Shown here piece after piece: positions 13,301-24,955 of a stretch of DNA of 64,000 nt. This DNA is from Perkinsus olseni (lineage: Eukaryota > Perkinsozoa > Perkinsida > Perkinsidae), in assembly GCA_013115135.1 (NCBI GenBank), contig JABANP010000151.1:41618-105617 (forward strand), given 5' to 3'. Made by a program: the position numbers and the translations under genes. The notes under the pieces were generated by a model. The model saw only the letters and a program-made list of their open reading frames with translations, ran no database searches and was not told where the DNA came from. Positions within the stretch are counted from its first letter, which is position 1. Each line of letters starts with the position of its first letter.

Positions 13301-14908
13301 CTTCTCGTAGTCGGCCACTCGCTTAGCATTCAACGCCTCCGTTACTTCCTTGGTCCAGTAGATGCAGTCTGTCGCCAACACCACCTGGCCGGGGTAGTCG
13401 ATGCACCACGACGTCCGAGGTTTGCAAGCATAGTCCTTGTTGCTGCGCGACACCACATCCGTGAGAGAATCGATCATAGTCTTCTCAACCTCGACGAGCC
13501 ACTTTTCGACATTCCCGCGATTCTCAGGAGAATCCACATCCACAATGTTGGTGAAGTCAACAACCTCACCCTCGGCGCTGATCATAGCGTTGATGATGGT
13601 GGCCGTCTCGTTGAACCGTACGGAAGCTATGCCTTCGAACGCCTTTGCCATGTGGGGCTGCACCAGCGTAGGGTCCTTCGTCTCAGCGAGAATCGACAAC
13701 AGATCGGCATCGTTCAGGAAGAAGAATCTGAAAAAGGTTACCACGCTCCTTCTGGGAGGTGCTCACTAGCAGGTGAGAAACTTCGAGCCGAAGGAAAGGG
13801 CATCAACCCACGAGAGGGTCGTCCACTCGTCACGGGCCTAGCGCAGAACTCACCTGGGGAAGTAAAGCCGCTTGGTCTCGAGATAGTCCTTCAGGCCCTT
13901 CTGGATCTTCTCGAGCTTCTCATTGGCATCTTTAAAATCTTCCACAATGCCGCCCGCAGCCGCCACCCCCAGGCATCCAGGACTCCCCTCTACTTGTTTC
14001 ATCCTCTCCCGGAACGTCACATCAATAGTGGCAAAGCCGCTGCTTTCTTCCGGCAATTGTCGCTTGATGTCATCCGACAGGAAGATCGGCTCCAACTGCA
14101 TCCACGTTCGCTGCACGGCTAGACACTCATCGACGAAGTCCTGCAGGTACAGTAAAGTCACCTCCCACTGGAAGCACCTCCTGCTCGAAAGGCCTGCAGA
14201 ACGGCGAGGATCTGATCGCCTGTGTCTTGACGATATGGTCGTCAAGGACTGCTTGTATCTCATCAATCCCCTTCAATATCGGACATCCGGTTTCCTTGTA
14301 GAGAGTTGTCATGAACTCCAGCGGCCCCCAGTCCTTCTTCATGGCCGCCATCGCCTTCTTCAACGAGTGTTCCTTCTGAGCAGCCGCAGAGATCTCCTCG
14401 AAATTCTCCGCAAAATCGAGGACTCCCTTTCTCGAGCATCTGGTGCATGCGGATGTCATCGTAGTCCGCGAACGGCTCGATGCTCATCTTCTCGAAGAGC
14501 TCGTCCCAGTGTCTCGGGAGGATAGCCTCAACGCAGAAGGCCCTCAGGAAGGGGAACTTCACTCGGAAGTCGTCTATTCCGGACTTCAGATCTTTAGCGA
14601 CTTTCTGAGCCTGAAGAGAAGCAACTTCGCAACCCATGCTCTCGTCAGCCCATCACGCAAGAGACGGAAGAGCATCAAAGGCTACGGACCGATGTTCCAC
14701 TGGTGGTTTGAATGAAGCAGAAGTTCCTCACCATCCTGGTGTTGTCACTGTCGAAGCCCTTGATCATCTTATAGCACTCCTTGAACCAAGAGTCGAGCAA
14801 TTGCTCAACCTCCTCGGCGTTGATGGATTTCATTGGGTCCTGCTGCCATTGGATTTGGCTCTTTTGGAAACTTATCACTGTGTTCCATAACCTAACAGAC
14901 GGGAACAT
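1386..14908 (-). CDS. Axonemal-type dynein heavy chain, motor part (tail missing, several frame breaks)
   Basis: This is an ATP-driven microtubule motor of the flagellar axoneme. From the 5' end the exons give the linker (DHC_N2, starting LWNTVISFQ), then AAA1 with GPAGTGKTE near 12885 and Walker [12 protein letters not shown]2 has GKT after an intron near 11140, AAA3 has GVTGTGKT near 10020, and AAA4 lies near 8825. The stalk coiled coils flank the microtubule-binding domain (6400-7590). AAA5 ([13 protein letters not shown]) and AAA6 follow, and the C-terminal domain (VYKTSERRG, joined by a 78-nt intron at 1512-1589 to a segment ending MLTQIDD) stops with TAA at 1386-1388. The C-terminal half reads cleanly through GT-AG introns of about 43-80 nt. 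Between 8.8 and 14.5 kb seven points need a one-base (or equivalent) shift to keep the conserved protein in frame. The first Met (14906-14908) lies inside the linker domain, so the usual tail is absent. The linker start most resembles inner-arm chains such as DNAH7. Whether this is a working gene, a decaying copy or an assembly problem is open. Confidence 0.93.
5631..5674 (-). other. GC-AG intron in the dynein gene
   Basis: On the minus strand the exon ends TTGCAG, the intron runs GCGAGAGG to TTATTTCAG (44 nt), and the next exon resumes with [11 protein letters not shown] in the conserved frame. The nearby GT alternative (GTCGAC) would put the conserved AAA5-AAA6 sequence out of frame, so the GC donor is well supported. 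Confidence 0.75.
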
Positions 14909-14917
14909 CTAACGGCT

Positions 14918-14930
14918 GCTTCGCTCCGCT
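14918..14930 (+). repeat. Copy of the recurring 13-mer GCTTCGCTCCGCT
   Basis: Exact copy, ten bases upstream of the first dynein Met, in the spacer between the dynein and WD40-protein genes. Confidence 0.8.
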
Positions 14931-15122
14931 TCCGAAAATCGAACTGAATCGGCCCGCCCAGAGTGCCAACCGTTCACTCACGGCCTAGCAATGGTAGTGT
15001 ACACTACCCGACAATGCAACGGCTGCACTACAGTGTATTAAACTGCATTGTGTAGCATTCAGTGCAGCTGGGCAACAGTCGAAGAGCGCCACGGAAGCAG
15101 CAGGAGACCCCGCACCCTCCTC

Positions 15123-18100
15123 TCACTTGTAATAGCTAGCATAGTCGTCAATCATGCCATCTAGGTCCCAGTAGTCCGTGGGAGTGAGCCCCAGGAGAGA
15201 AGCTCTCGTACGAAAGGACTTCACTTGGTCCACCCCTTGGTCGAGAGCGCTCCGAAGATATTCAACATTGACTTCGTACTCTGAGGCTCCCTTGGTGTAG
15301 TCGTGGCATTCGTGGCGAATGTGATCAAGAATCTGAAGAACGACGAGTTACTGCTGCAATTTCTCACAATAGCGGACTCGAATACATCGTCCGAGGCGCT
15401 GGGAACAAATCGCGCACGATTATACCAACCAGTACTATCAACCGGACTAGTGAGAACTGCGAATTATGCCGGGAACGCCTCCCTCTGGCCGGCCCCGTAC
15501 GACCTTCTGCCACTTTTTCATGTCGTCCTGGAAAGCTCCTTCCTCCCCTTCCAGCAGAGCGATCTCTGCAATATTCCTGTTCACTGTAAAGTGCCACAAC
15601 CTTATCGTGCTATCATCGCTGCATGTCGCCAGACACTGGCCCTGCGGGGCCCACGCAGCGAACCTCGTAGACGCTATGTGACTGAGAGAAGCAACCACGA
15701 TTTCCACAGGAAATGAAGCACACACACTAGTAGATGTTCGACAATAGCAATTTCGCGGGTTCTCACCCAGGCATTGGCTCGGATCTCGGCTTGCCGGAGA
15801 CAGCACTGAAGAGCTGCACAAGGACGTCCTCATTTGCTGATACTATAGTTGCACCGTTGGGAGACCAGGACTGAAAATGCGGCAATCAAACGCCTGATAG
15901 AGAGCCTGGCCTACGGGTCATATTCAGAGAAGGCACTATGAGCCGTTCTACTGAAAGTATTGCTGCAGCCAGTGCCGCGACGATCAGAATGAAATGGCTT
16001 AGCCTCAATGCGGGTTACCGAAAAATCATCATGATGGCATCATTTGGCGACCCCACGAGGCCTTACCACAAAACTGCTGAGGCACTGTATGGGCTCAATG
16101 TGAAGAGAGTTATCCACCAAAGTCCAGATCTTAATGGTAGCATCCGTGCTCGCCGTCGCCAACAGCTTGCTGCCTTCGACAGGACATAAGGCAATGCACG
16201 TGATGCTCTTATTGGGATGACCTGAGGACACTCTCAATTTGCTCAGGGCGAGCCGGCCGAAAGCCATCCTCAGAAAAAGTTATAGCTCAAAACACATCAA
16301 CAAGTTTCGGCTGACGCGACGTTCAGTGCTACTCTAACTCACGAGCCCTCACTTCCCTACCTTCGAAGAGCATAGGATCGCCGGGGAGCCTTTCTGGCTC
16401 CGGAGGTCCCTCCTCTCCCCAACCGTCTTCCGGCTCTTCCGGTATTGGCAACACTTTCTCTGGTCCCCTCACAGCGTCCAATTTCACTATGTCCCAAAAA
16501 CGAATGAAGCCGTCCTTTCCACCGCTGACGACGATATTGTCATCATATGCAGCCGAGCAGTCGACCCAAAGTTGCTCGATTGGATCGTCCAGACGACCGT
16601 ACGGGTTGGCGGCCAACATGGCAAGCTCCTCACCGGACTCGGCGTCCCAAATCCTCAGCGATAGGTCAGTACCAACAGAAAGTATCTTCTTGTCCCCGCC
16701 GCAGTATGTGAGTGAGTTCACCTCGCCCGTGTGGCCGTGCATCGGCTCTCCATAGCTCGCGCCGGATACCACGTCCCACTGAGCGATGCTGCCGTCTTCC
16801 AACGAGACCGCGAGGATCTTCCCAGACGCGCTGAGCCGAGCGCAGCCAATTGGCTGGCCAGTACTGATGGTCGAGCGCAGGGTCGAAGTCGGAAGATCCC
16901 AGATGCATATGTTCCCATCAGTTCCAGCTGAAATCATCGTGACCTCGTCGCTACACCCGACAAACGGCACGGACTTGCTGTGCCCGTGCAAGGGGTCTCC
17001 TCGTGGAAGAGCGACGGTTGGCCGGAGATAATATGAACAGACTTCGGCTGGCAGACGGACCATAGGTGGGTTCTTTGCGACCTCGGAATCCTCATCTGAG
17101 CCCGCCGGGATCGTCTCCGGTCCAGCAAAATTGAGGACAAGGGAACGAGGGGCGTCCGTGGCGCCACAGAAGTACTCTACTTGTAGTTTATGGTAGCCAG
17201 CCGTGAGCTCACTCTCGTACAGTGCATCCTCCTCGATCGCGAGTTTACCGTCCAGATAGACCTTCGCACATTTGTTTGATTCAACACTGAGGGCGTACCT
17301 GATGGCATCAAGCGTTACCGTGAGCGAGCAAGCCGTCAAGTAAAAAATGGAATTTTTGCAAACTAGCTCCGAGAATCAGCGATCAATTGACGATATCTGA
17401 CCACGGATCCTGCACGGAACGTTTCAACAAGAAGCTATTCAGCATTTGCGCTGATGCCCGCGACAAGCAGGAGCAGCACGTACACCGCATCCATCGGCAA
17501 GAGTTGAAAACATTTTCTCATATGATGAGTTAACGATTCTTCTCCGCCAAAGACGCGCCCGCACATGTGCAAGTCATCTTACTTTGCTCTCTTCTTCCCA
17601 CCGCACTTGAGATTGAGGTAAGTCGTGAACCTCGCCGCGAAGGGCTTGCTGAATCTCTCCGGAAGATTCTCCCAAGCGACGCCCGTTGTCGGCTCGAAAT
17701 CCAGTTGTTTCTCAACGCGGACAACATCAGGGGACTTGGCTTCTGGAATTCTCCCTCCGAGATCTTCCGAAAAATATTCTCCCAGAAGCCCTGGTTTGCG
17801 GACCACCTGAACAGACCAGTGAGATCGACACCCAAGACAGCTACTTTCACGCTGGGCGGATGCGGAGGTGGGGACGTAGGGGTAGTGGTTCACAAGGGTT
17901 CTTGCTACATAAATACGACCACAGAAGAGCACAATCCCATAATACACCCTCCCAGAGATGACTAAATCTCAGACAGACGCTAGCTCCTGCTGGCACAAAG
18001 TGCCGCGCACCGTCGTCCCGAAGCCGTAGCCGACCGGCTATAGTCGTGATGAGGTTTGCCCGTAGCGGCGGCTCGACAAATGAGGTTAGCCGAGCAATTC

Positions 18101-21100
18101 CATGACGGGCAGTGAGGTACGTATCCGACTGACGTCGTATCCTCGCTATACGACAGACATCGAGAGTAGCAAAGAACATGAGCCCTCATAAGAGCATTGT
18201 TAGGAAATCAAGAACTCGACGCTCACCTCCGATTGCTCCAACTGAGTGCTGGAGAACTGCTGCCGGAACCTTCATTTGCTCATCCCCTGTATCCGGGCCA
18301 GAGTAAAGGAGATTTAGGTAGCCCTGTGAGCCCTCCGACGCCGAAAAGAATCTGCATAGTTGAGCAGAGTGGACGGCCTCCATTCGGCAACTCGCCCCAC
18401 TCCCGAAGCGACTTGCGCATTCGACAATCAGACCGCGGCTCGTTAGCCAGCCAATGACCCCTCACGTCACTCACGTCTACATTTAACTGCCACACTTACT
18501 TCAACGCTAGCTAAGGCGTGAGAAGACTGCTACAGCAGGCAGCAGTCGAGAGCCGTATAGCCATTCCGAGAGGAGATTCCACTCCGATCGAGGAGCGCAG
18601 CGCGGGAAAGCGAGTTCGAGCCTCGAGGCGAGCACACTAGAGCACCGTGCCCTCGCGGTTGAAGTACTTGCCAATTCTAACGCCTAATCCCGCCCAGCCC
18701 CTGCCTACTGAACAGTAACTCTGTGATTCCCAGGCATCAGCTGCGTCGCTCCGCTCGGACTCTCACCCTTATTATCGACCACTAGTTTATCGTTCACATG
18801 CATAAGAGATGGTCCGCCGCTGTCGAGGGTAAACGTATACTCTCCCATCTTAGCAATGACCAAAAATGCCGACCATCTGACTGCCACGTTTTGGCGCAGT
18901 TTTTCGGGCAAATGCCCCCAGCTGTCAGGGCCCTTGCAGATCTCCTGTTCAACGCAAACATGGTCCGGCCGCAATCCCATCAGACTCGGCACTCGATCGC
19001 CAGCAGTCATCTCGCCAAAACCAAAGTACTCGGTGAAAACACATTCAGGGAAATCTTTCTTCAGCAGAGCTCGTTCGCCCGTAGCCGTACTAGCGAGAGT
19101 CGTCAAAGATATCCTCTCCATGTCTATCATATTCTTGCCGAGATTTAGTTTGATTGCCGTCCTCGTGCGCCCTTCTTTCGGCTGCGCTATGTTCCACATC
19201 CCAACAGCACCCGAGCGGAGACTGCACATCTGGTCCGCTTTCAACACGAGCTCATCCTCAGTCACCTTCCCAGTCGGTTTCCATTCCCACACGCCACAAA
19301 ACTCCATCACAGCATCATTTTCATCCTTCGGACGAACCCAATGAGCGGGAACCTTCTTGTCCATCCCACCGTGGGAGTACACGATATCATACGTCCCATT
19401 GGCGTAACTCTCCTCCACCTTCCCGCTGCACCATCGGCCTTTCCCCTGGTAATTGACCATAACAACGTCCTCAGCCCCCAGTCGTTTCATCGCGAATCTG
19501 AATAAGCGGAGCGAAGCTCCTGTAGTAAGAATCACCCATTCTGACACCACCGTTGGCTGCCTCACGGTAAGGCCCTCACCTGCCATTCCAGAAGGCCTGG
19601 TCGTATTCAAATTTCTTCCGGCTTTGGAGCACCACTTGAAAGCCCGACATCTCGTTGATCCGCTGCTTGGCCAAGTCATCTTGTGCGAGATTACTCACAG
19701 CCCGAGACGCCTCTCCCTGAGTCAAAACGCCTCAGCAGTCGTCAGAGAGGCACGAACTGCACCCCAACCCTTGATAGGAAGCGGCGTATCGAACACCCGA
19801 ATATCGAGGAGGAACCCACATTTTACGTGCGGGGAATGAGGAGAATCCCTTCGACATCATGGAAGCGTCGAAAGAAACGGAACCTCGGCTCCCAGCTACC
19901 TGCAGGAGCGCTGAATCTGTGTGGTTGTTCATAGCCTCGACGACCATCTTAACCACCCCCGCCTCTGCAAGCTTCCGGCACAGATCCACGTCCTGGGCCA
20001 GATTGGCCACTGCTCGGCAGGCGTTTTCTGCGACCGTTGGGACGCTCATGAATTGCTGCAGCCGTTCCGCCAAGATTTCGATGCCCCCCTCCCGAGCGAA
20101 GGCAGAACGAGCGCGGCCGCCATTCAGCGTTGACGGGCTGGTGCAGTTGGCGAGACACTGGAAGGCTGTTGCGGCCTGAACAGAAGAGCATCAAGCGTCC
20201 TGGCAACCAATCCTGAGATACGCACCTCTTCGTCCTCGTCGCAGTGGTGGAAAAGATACCTCACTAAGGGGTCGACACTTTGCACCGCCATAATGGTAGA
20301 ACGAGCCGCCTGTGGTCGCCAGTCTGGGAAGCTCAGGAGGCCCAGCAAGTCCACAGAGCAGGCGGCATCGCAATGCTTCCAGTAACCCGCACAGTTAGGC
20401 CTGACAAAAGAACATGCAACTGGACACGGCTGTGTTCCAAAAACCCAACTATTGATGGCTTCAACGGCCAAGGCGGATGAGAAACCTACTTCCCTCGCAC
20501 AGAGATTAGAATCATCCCTGTCTGGAGCGGCAATCTCACGCAACCTTTGAGTTCTGCTTACGCCCGGAGTCGAGAGTCAACTCAGCGTACGAGAAAGTTA
20601 CCAGTAGATGAAACGACTTCGCCCATCTCTAGTTGCACAGTACCACCCGAACAGCCATCTACCTCGATAGTGCCGGTCGAATGCTCTCCGGTGCTTTCAT
20701 AATCTCCGCTAACATATCTGCAGTACTCGTGACGTCACTCAGAATGACCACATTGCTGCCGGCTTCACTGGCCTCCTTCAGATCCTTCTGGACTTGGGGA
20801 TTCTCGAAAACGCCCGGCCGCAGGATGACAACAACATTCAGGCTTTCCGCGCTCTTGCTAGGCACTGAGGGGAGAAAACATGCATGAGCGGGAACTCGAC
20901 GAGGCAGGGCCTGCCCGACAGTCCCATTCACCGCGAATAAACTACTGCCCTAGCGACCGCGGACCTCCGCCAGCCCGAACCACAACACTCGAAAAGAAAA
21001 ACGCTTCCAACCTGTCATGGGGTCCTCTTGTGGTGCTGCTTCTTTTTTGCTATCCTCCTTTTTAGTATCCTTCTCTTTCTCAGCCAAGGCATTGCGACAC

Positions 21101-21469
21101 AGCATCGTTCGGACCTAAGGTTCTCATCTATCGAAACCCGAACTAACAAAAAAATATGAAAGCGAAAACTTTATGAAAATTATTTATGAAAACCCAGGTT
21201 CTTTCTATTCCTTTTTAGGAAAAAGAATCCCAAACCCGCAGAATGCAGAGTAAGCGGTTTCACCTGCAACTTCGCCGAGCCGCACCGCAAGAGCCGAATG
21301 ATGTTTCTCTTGACCCACTCTTCCCGCTCACATTAGGAGTGTGATCTCTGATGCTTTTGAGCAAATCCAGAGCCATAGATGTGCCCTCCTTAGATCGATC
21401 GTGGCAAATGAACAGGTCATACCTGATTCCACATAAAAACTTCAGAACCGTTCTAGTTGAGGGGAACAC
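15123..21469 (-). CDS. TIR - armadillo - Tudor-like - PA14 - PA14 - WD40 multidomain protein
   Basis: The exons join in frame from a TIR domain to a seven-bladed WD40 propeller. TIR: YDLFICHDRSKEG near 21430, then VVVILRPGVFENPQ and VVILSD near 20750-20860. The exon end PALSR joins in phase across an intron of about 290 nt to armadillo repeats (for example ENACRAVANLAQD near 20020 and RAVSNLAQDD near 19690). A Tudor-like barrel (RLGAEDVVMVNYQGKG) follows. PA14 domain 1 has TEYFGFGEM and GEYTFTLDSG, and PA14 domain 2 has GLLGEYFSED and KVYLDGKL. Seven WD40 repeats run from about 17000 to 15450. The C-terminal tail ends DDYASYYK, with TGA at 15123-15125. The start is uncertain: the frame is open upstream of 21469 without a clear ATG, so the 5' exon may be missing. 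The family relation to SARM1 (ARM-SAM-SAM-TIR) is by domain content only, and the order here is reversed. The middle exon around 17850-18000 is unresolved. If an exon junction is misread, this could be two genes, split before the Tudor-like exon at about 19490. Confidence 0.6.
19505..19517 (-). repeat. Copy of the recurring 13-mer (reverse orientation)
   Basis: AGCGGAGCGAAGC on the plus strand. It lies inside the intron before the Tudor-like exon of the TIR-WD40 gene, close to the splice acceptor. Confidence 0.8.
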
Positions 21470-21760
21470 TGGAGCCTCCCAAAGTGGCAGGAAGGGAGCT
21501 CATCGAGTTCAGCTGAGCTGGTGCGGACCACGAGCTCCGAGTTCCAAGGTCCGGCCAGATCTACGGCTCAGTGAAGCCTCATAGAATAGCTATTCTCAGC
21601 TACAGCGACGGACTACTGGACAAGTTCAATCATCTGAATGATTCACGAGAATGCAAATGCGCTCACTATCGTCGTAAAATTCCACAAACTTGAGGTTACG
21701 ATGCCTTCTCGACACACAGTAAGATCCTGTCACCGCATCATCATCCGTCACGGCCCAGCC
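21470..21760. other. Short spacer between two same-strand TIR genes
   Basis: It holds the 3' flank of the TIR-TIR-EF gene and presumably the 5' flank, perhaps a first exon, of the TIR-WD40 gene. Part of it (21470-21500) is open in the frame of the downstream TIR exon, but I find no convincing start codon. Confidence 0.4.
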
Positions 21761-24513
21761 TCACGCTTTCTGGAACCTCTTTCCCTTCATCATGTGCTTG
21801 GCCTTATCCACTAAGTACTTATAATGGATTCCCACATCTCTGTCGCCTTCAAGTATACCTGTTTTTAAAAGCAGGTGAAAATGGCGACAGAGTGAAAATC
21901 AGCCGTAGCCCGATCTACCCATTTTCTTGGACACATAGGCATGGTAATTGTGGAAGGTCGTGAATGATATCTCGCTGTCAAGCGACATGCCAGGATATCT
22001 GAGCACCACACCTGCCTCGTGCGACGTCAGTCGGCCCTTACAGCATGAGCGAGAATATCCTTCTGCTGATCATCTCACTGTACTGACCTCCGAGCGTTTC
22101 AGTGATGACCTACGGTGACATCTCATGCGCGGCGGGGTAGTACGAGGCGCTCACTCTATCAACTTTGACGAACTGGTTCCAATCGACGACGCCCTTGCTC
22201 TCGGTGTCGTAGAGTTCGAATAAGCTTTTGATGTTAGTGTCGATATCAGAGGGCACCCTCACGTTCCGCTTAGAATCTGCTTTGGCCACCTTGTAACTGC
22301 GACAGCCAAGAGAGTAATCGAGCCACCCAAGTTCGCTCCCGGCACCCTACATCTCCATGCGGCCATCGATCGGCAGATCCATTGCTTTACTATTTTTATA
22401 CTGCAAGCGGAAGGACGGTACTCCAGCCGCGCGAGACCTGAACCGGGAAGCGATCAAACCGATAGAACTAATGCTCTCAAAATCCACTCCAACCACCACC
22501 ATGGCCCGGTCCACCTCAAGGTAGCCCTGACCTACCTTGGTGACTTATTATCATCCATCTTCACGACTCCTGGTAGCAACAGCTTCCTCACGGCCGCTGC
22601 TGAGTGCTCCTGCATATACGAGTACGTCGGGACTCTGACAATAAAATGGTGAGAAGCGGGTTGAGTGCGCCTTGTGCCCACCTTTGAAGGCAGTCCCTGT
22701 GGACAAGATCTTCATATCGCAAGAGCTCAGCCTCAACCCCTTCTATAGCGTCCGTTACGACATGTAGTAGAGTGATATGAACCTGATGTGCGGTCGGACG
22801 CGGAATATCATACGCGATAAGATCATAAATGCGACTGGCAAAGTCGCGCGCCACGAAATTACCTCTTGCTCCAGTGCAACTCTAACCTCTTCGCAGAGCT
22901 GCTCATCAGTGAAGCAGTTGGACGTTACCAGTATGACCAGATTGAAAGATTCTCTCACGTTAGATACCTGCTACAACGTCCTACTATCTCGTCATGAAGT
23001 AAAGTTCGCCACTACCTTAGCGTTCTCTGACATGCTATTGTATCCTGAAGAGACGCCATTGTTGAGTGCCACAGATAGTGCCGGTGCCAGTATTTTAAGT
23101 TGCCTGAAAAATTAAAGATTCCTTCGCATTCGACTCTCCTGCTGAACAAATATGATAAGAAATCACAGATTTGTAGTCTAACATAACTGATCACTTGAGA
23201 TCGAGAAAGCAATCGAAGGCTGGCGTGAGGGTTCTGCCCCCCTTTCATCGGCCTTTTTCCTGTGTTCTAATTCACATGCCTGGCTCTGTTTCATCTCACC
23301 GTTAAAACTCACGAAATCTTCTGGCTTTTATTAGTGAAGTTCTTTTATTAGATGAACCCGAACCCGAACTTCCAACTCATTACACGGGAATGACATTTTT
23401 CAGAGCTCATCAGGATTGCCCGCTTACTTATGCAAGTACTCCGCGGTGGATGGGGCCTTCTCAGACACGATATGCTTAGCACAAGTTATACAAAAATCAT
23501 AACGCTTCCGCACTGAGGAGCGCATCCTCGCCTTCGACACCTGCTCAAAAGAGGCGTTCGCATGGTGACAGCTATCACTTGAAAGCTTTCTCGGAGCAGA
23601 CAGGGATAGTCGAATATCGAGGGCTGAAGATTCCTCGGAGCAACGGCCCCTTATGGGAAGCCTCCAAGCAAGATGCCGGTGGTTGGTCGATCAAGAGAGA
23701 GCAAACGGACGGCCCCCCCCAAGCCTATACGTCCAGCAGTGGATGTAGCATTACCTTGGCGCCAAAGCGGAGGATATCGTCCATGACTTGTCGAGACTTG
23801 GCCTCGCGTATCTGATCTACCTTTTCTTGGTCGCTCAATTTGAGGCAAGTCAGTAAGAGGTCATTGCATTGGTCGAGCAGATCAGGCACCTGCCAGCGAA
23901 AAATGCATCGCGGGTGAGGCAGCCTCACGGAGGCTACAGTGGCGCCAGGATGGAAACCACGGGCGTGAACTGACGAGCGAATCCCCAGCCGGACTCGTGA
24001 ACTGCGCGAACGAAAGACAGTGTTCGGTCCTACATATACAACGTTCTTCTTCCCCGTCAGAGTTTCCCTATGAGCCTCAGGGGCACCGTCGAAAACCTCG
24101 GTGAGCGTGGGGCACGTGGCGATCCACTGCAGTAGTACCTGCCCGTGAAGGAGTACCAACAGCGAGGGAATATCATCTTTACTATGTTCTTCTTCCCCGT
24201 AATAGCCTGCTCTAGTGCATCGCACACGAGCTTGTTCTTGAAAGTCTCGGGACCACCTAAACGCATCTTTCACCAGCTGCACGACCAGAGTAACCCACAT
24301 ATCAGGAAGGCGACATTCTGCGCTTTGATTGCGTAGCTGTTGTTATCCGACTTCGGCTCCTGGACCTGCGATCAGCCCCACTTCTATCTGTGAAGGGGAG
24401 GCCTTCGTTACTGTGAATCCCAGTATGGTGAGCATGCTCCTGTAAATGGTTTTCACATTATGAGCTGCCTCCAGGCACTCTGTGTCGTGGACGATTATCA
24501 AGTCGTCCGACAT
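21761..24513 (-). CDS. Protein with two TIR domains and an EF-hand
   Basis: The start is ATG at 24511-24513 (MSDDLIIVHD). TIR 1 runs from there, with AFLICGPETF and ALEQAITGKKNIV near 24200-24300, joined by a short intron (GTGGGTTACTC donor) that restores the frame. Helical exons follow (near 23800). TIR 2 begins RYDFCITCAKHIV near 23500 and contains LVILVTSNCF and CEEVRVALEQE near 22900. The remainder has a helical stretch, then LFELYDTESKGVVDWNQF near 22190, a good EF-hand loop (D-x-E-x-K-G-x-x-D). A second EF-like segment is weaker. The stop is TGA at 21761-21763 after KRFQKA. TIR domains are protein-interaction or NAD-cleaving modules; pairing with an EF-hand suggests calcium control, which is inference. 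Some internal exons (23560-23750, 22450-22620) are only approximately placed. The next gene on the same strand also begins with a TIR domain. Confidence 0.6.
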
Positions 24514-24955
24514 ACTCTATGATAGAAAATCTGAGACACTTTTTAACCACAGGAGTACAGGGCCGTGCCGTGCAGTACTTTCGACCGAACGAAGACGGCC
24601 AAGTAACTCTGAGAGCGCAAACTCCAACCGACAGACTAGCAGCCCCTCAGTGCCATGCCACTCCTACTCTCTATTCTGGTGCAACTTTTGCTTTGCATGA
24701 GGAACGGTAATCTAGTTACCGCAGAATACGGATGCCCCGGAAATGTTCAGCGGTGCAACTTCGACTCCGTAAACGCTTAGCAGCTAGCACTGCCGACCTA
24801 TGTTCTAGCCCCCATGCATGATACGTCAAGTAACAGAGAGAACGCAGCAGGAGGCGATCGCTGCGTGTTTAAGGGCGAGCGAGATTGAGAAATGCGCCGA
24901 TATTGAGGAAGTTCAAGATTGCAAGATTTCCGTCGGGGCCTTGCATTCGTAATCC
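24514..24955. other. Spacer upstream of the TIR-TIR-EF gene
   Basis: About 440 bases between the stop of one minus-strand gene and the start of the next. No coding-like frame consistent with the neighbours and no repeat was seen. Confidence 0.45.

Noticed and set aside
8820..14431. Programmed +1 ribosomal frameshifting as the cause of the dynein breaks
   Set aside because: The shifts are of both signs, share no slippery motif or following stop codon, and often fall in single-base runs. Error or decay is simpler.
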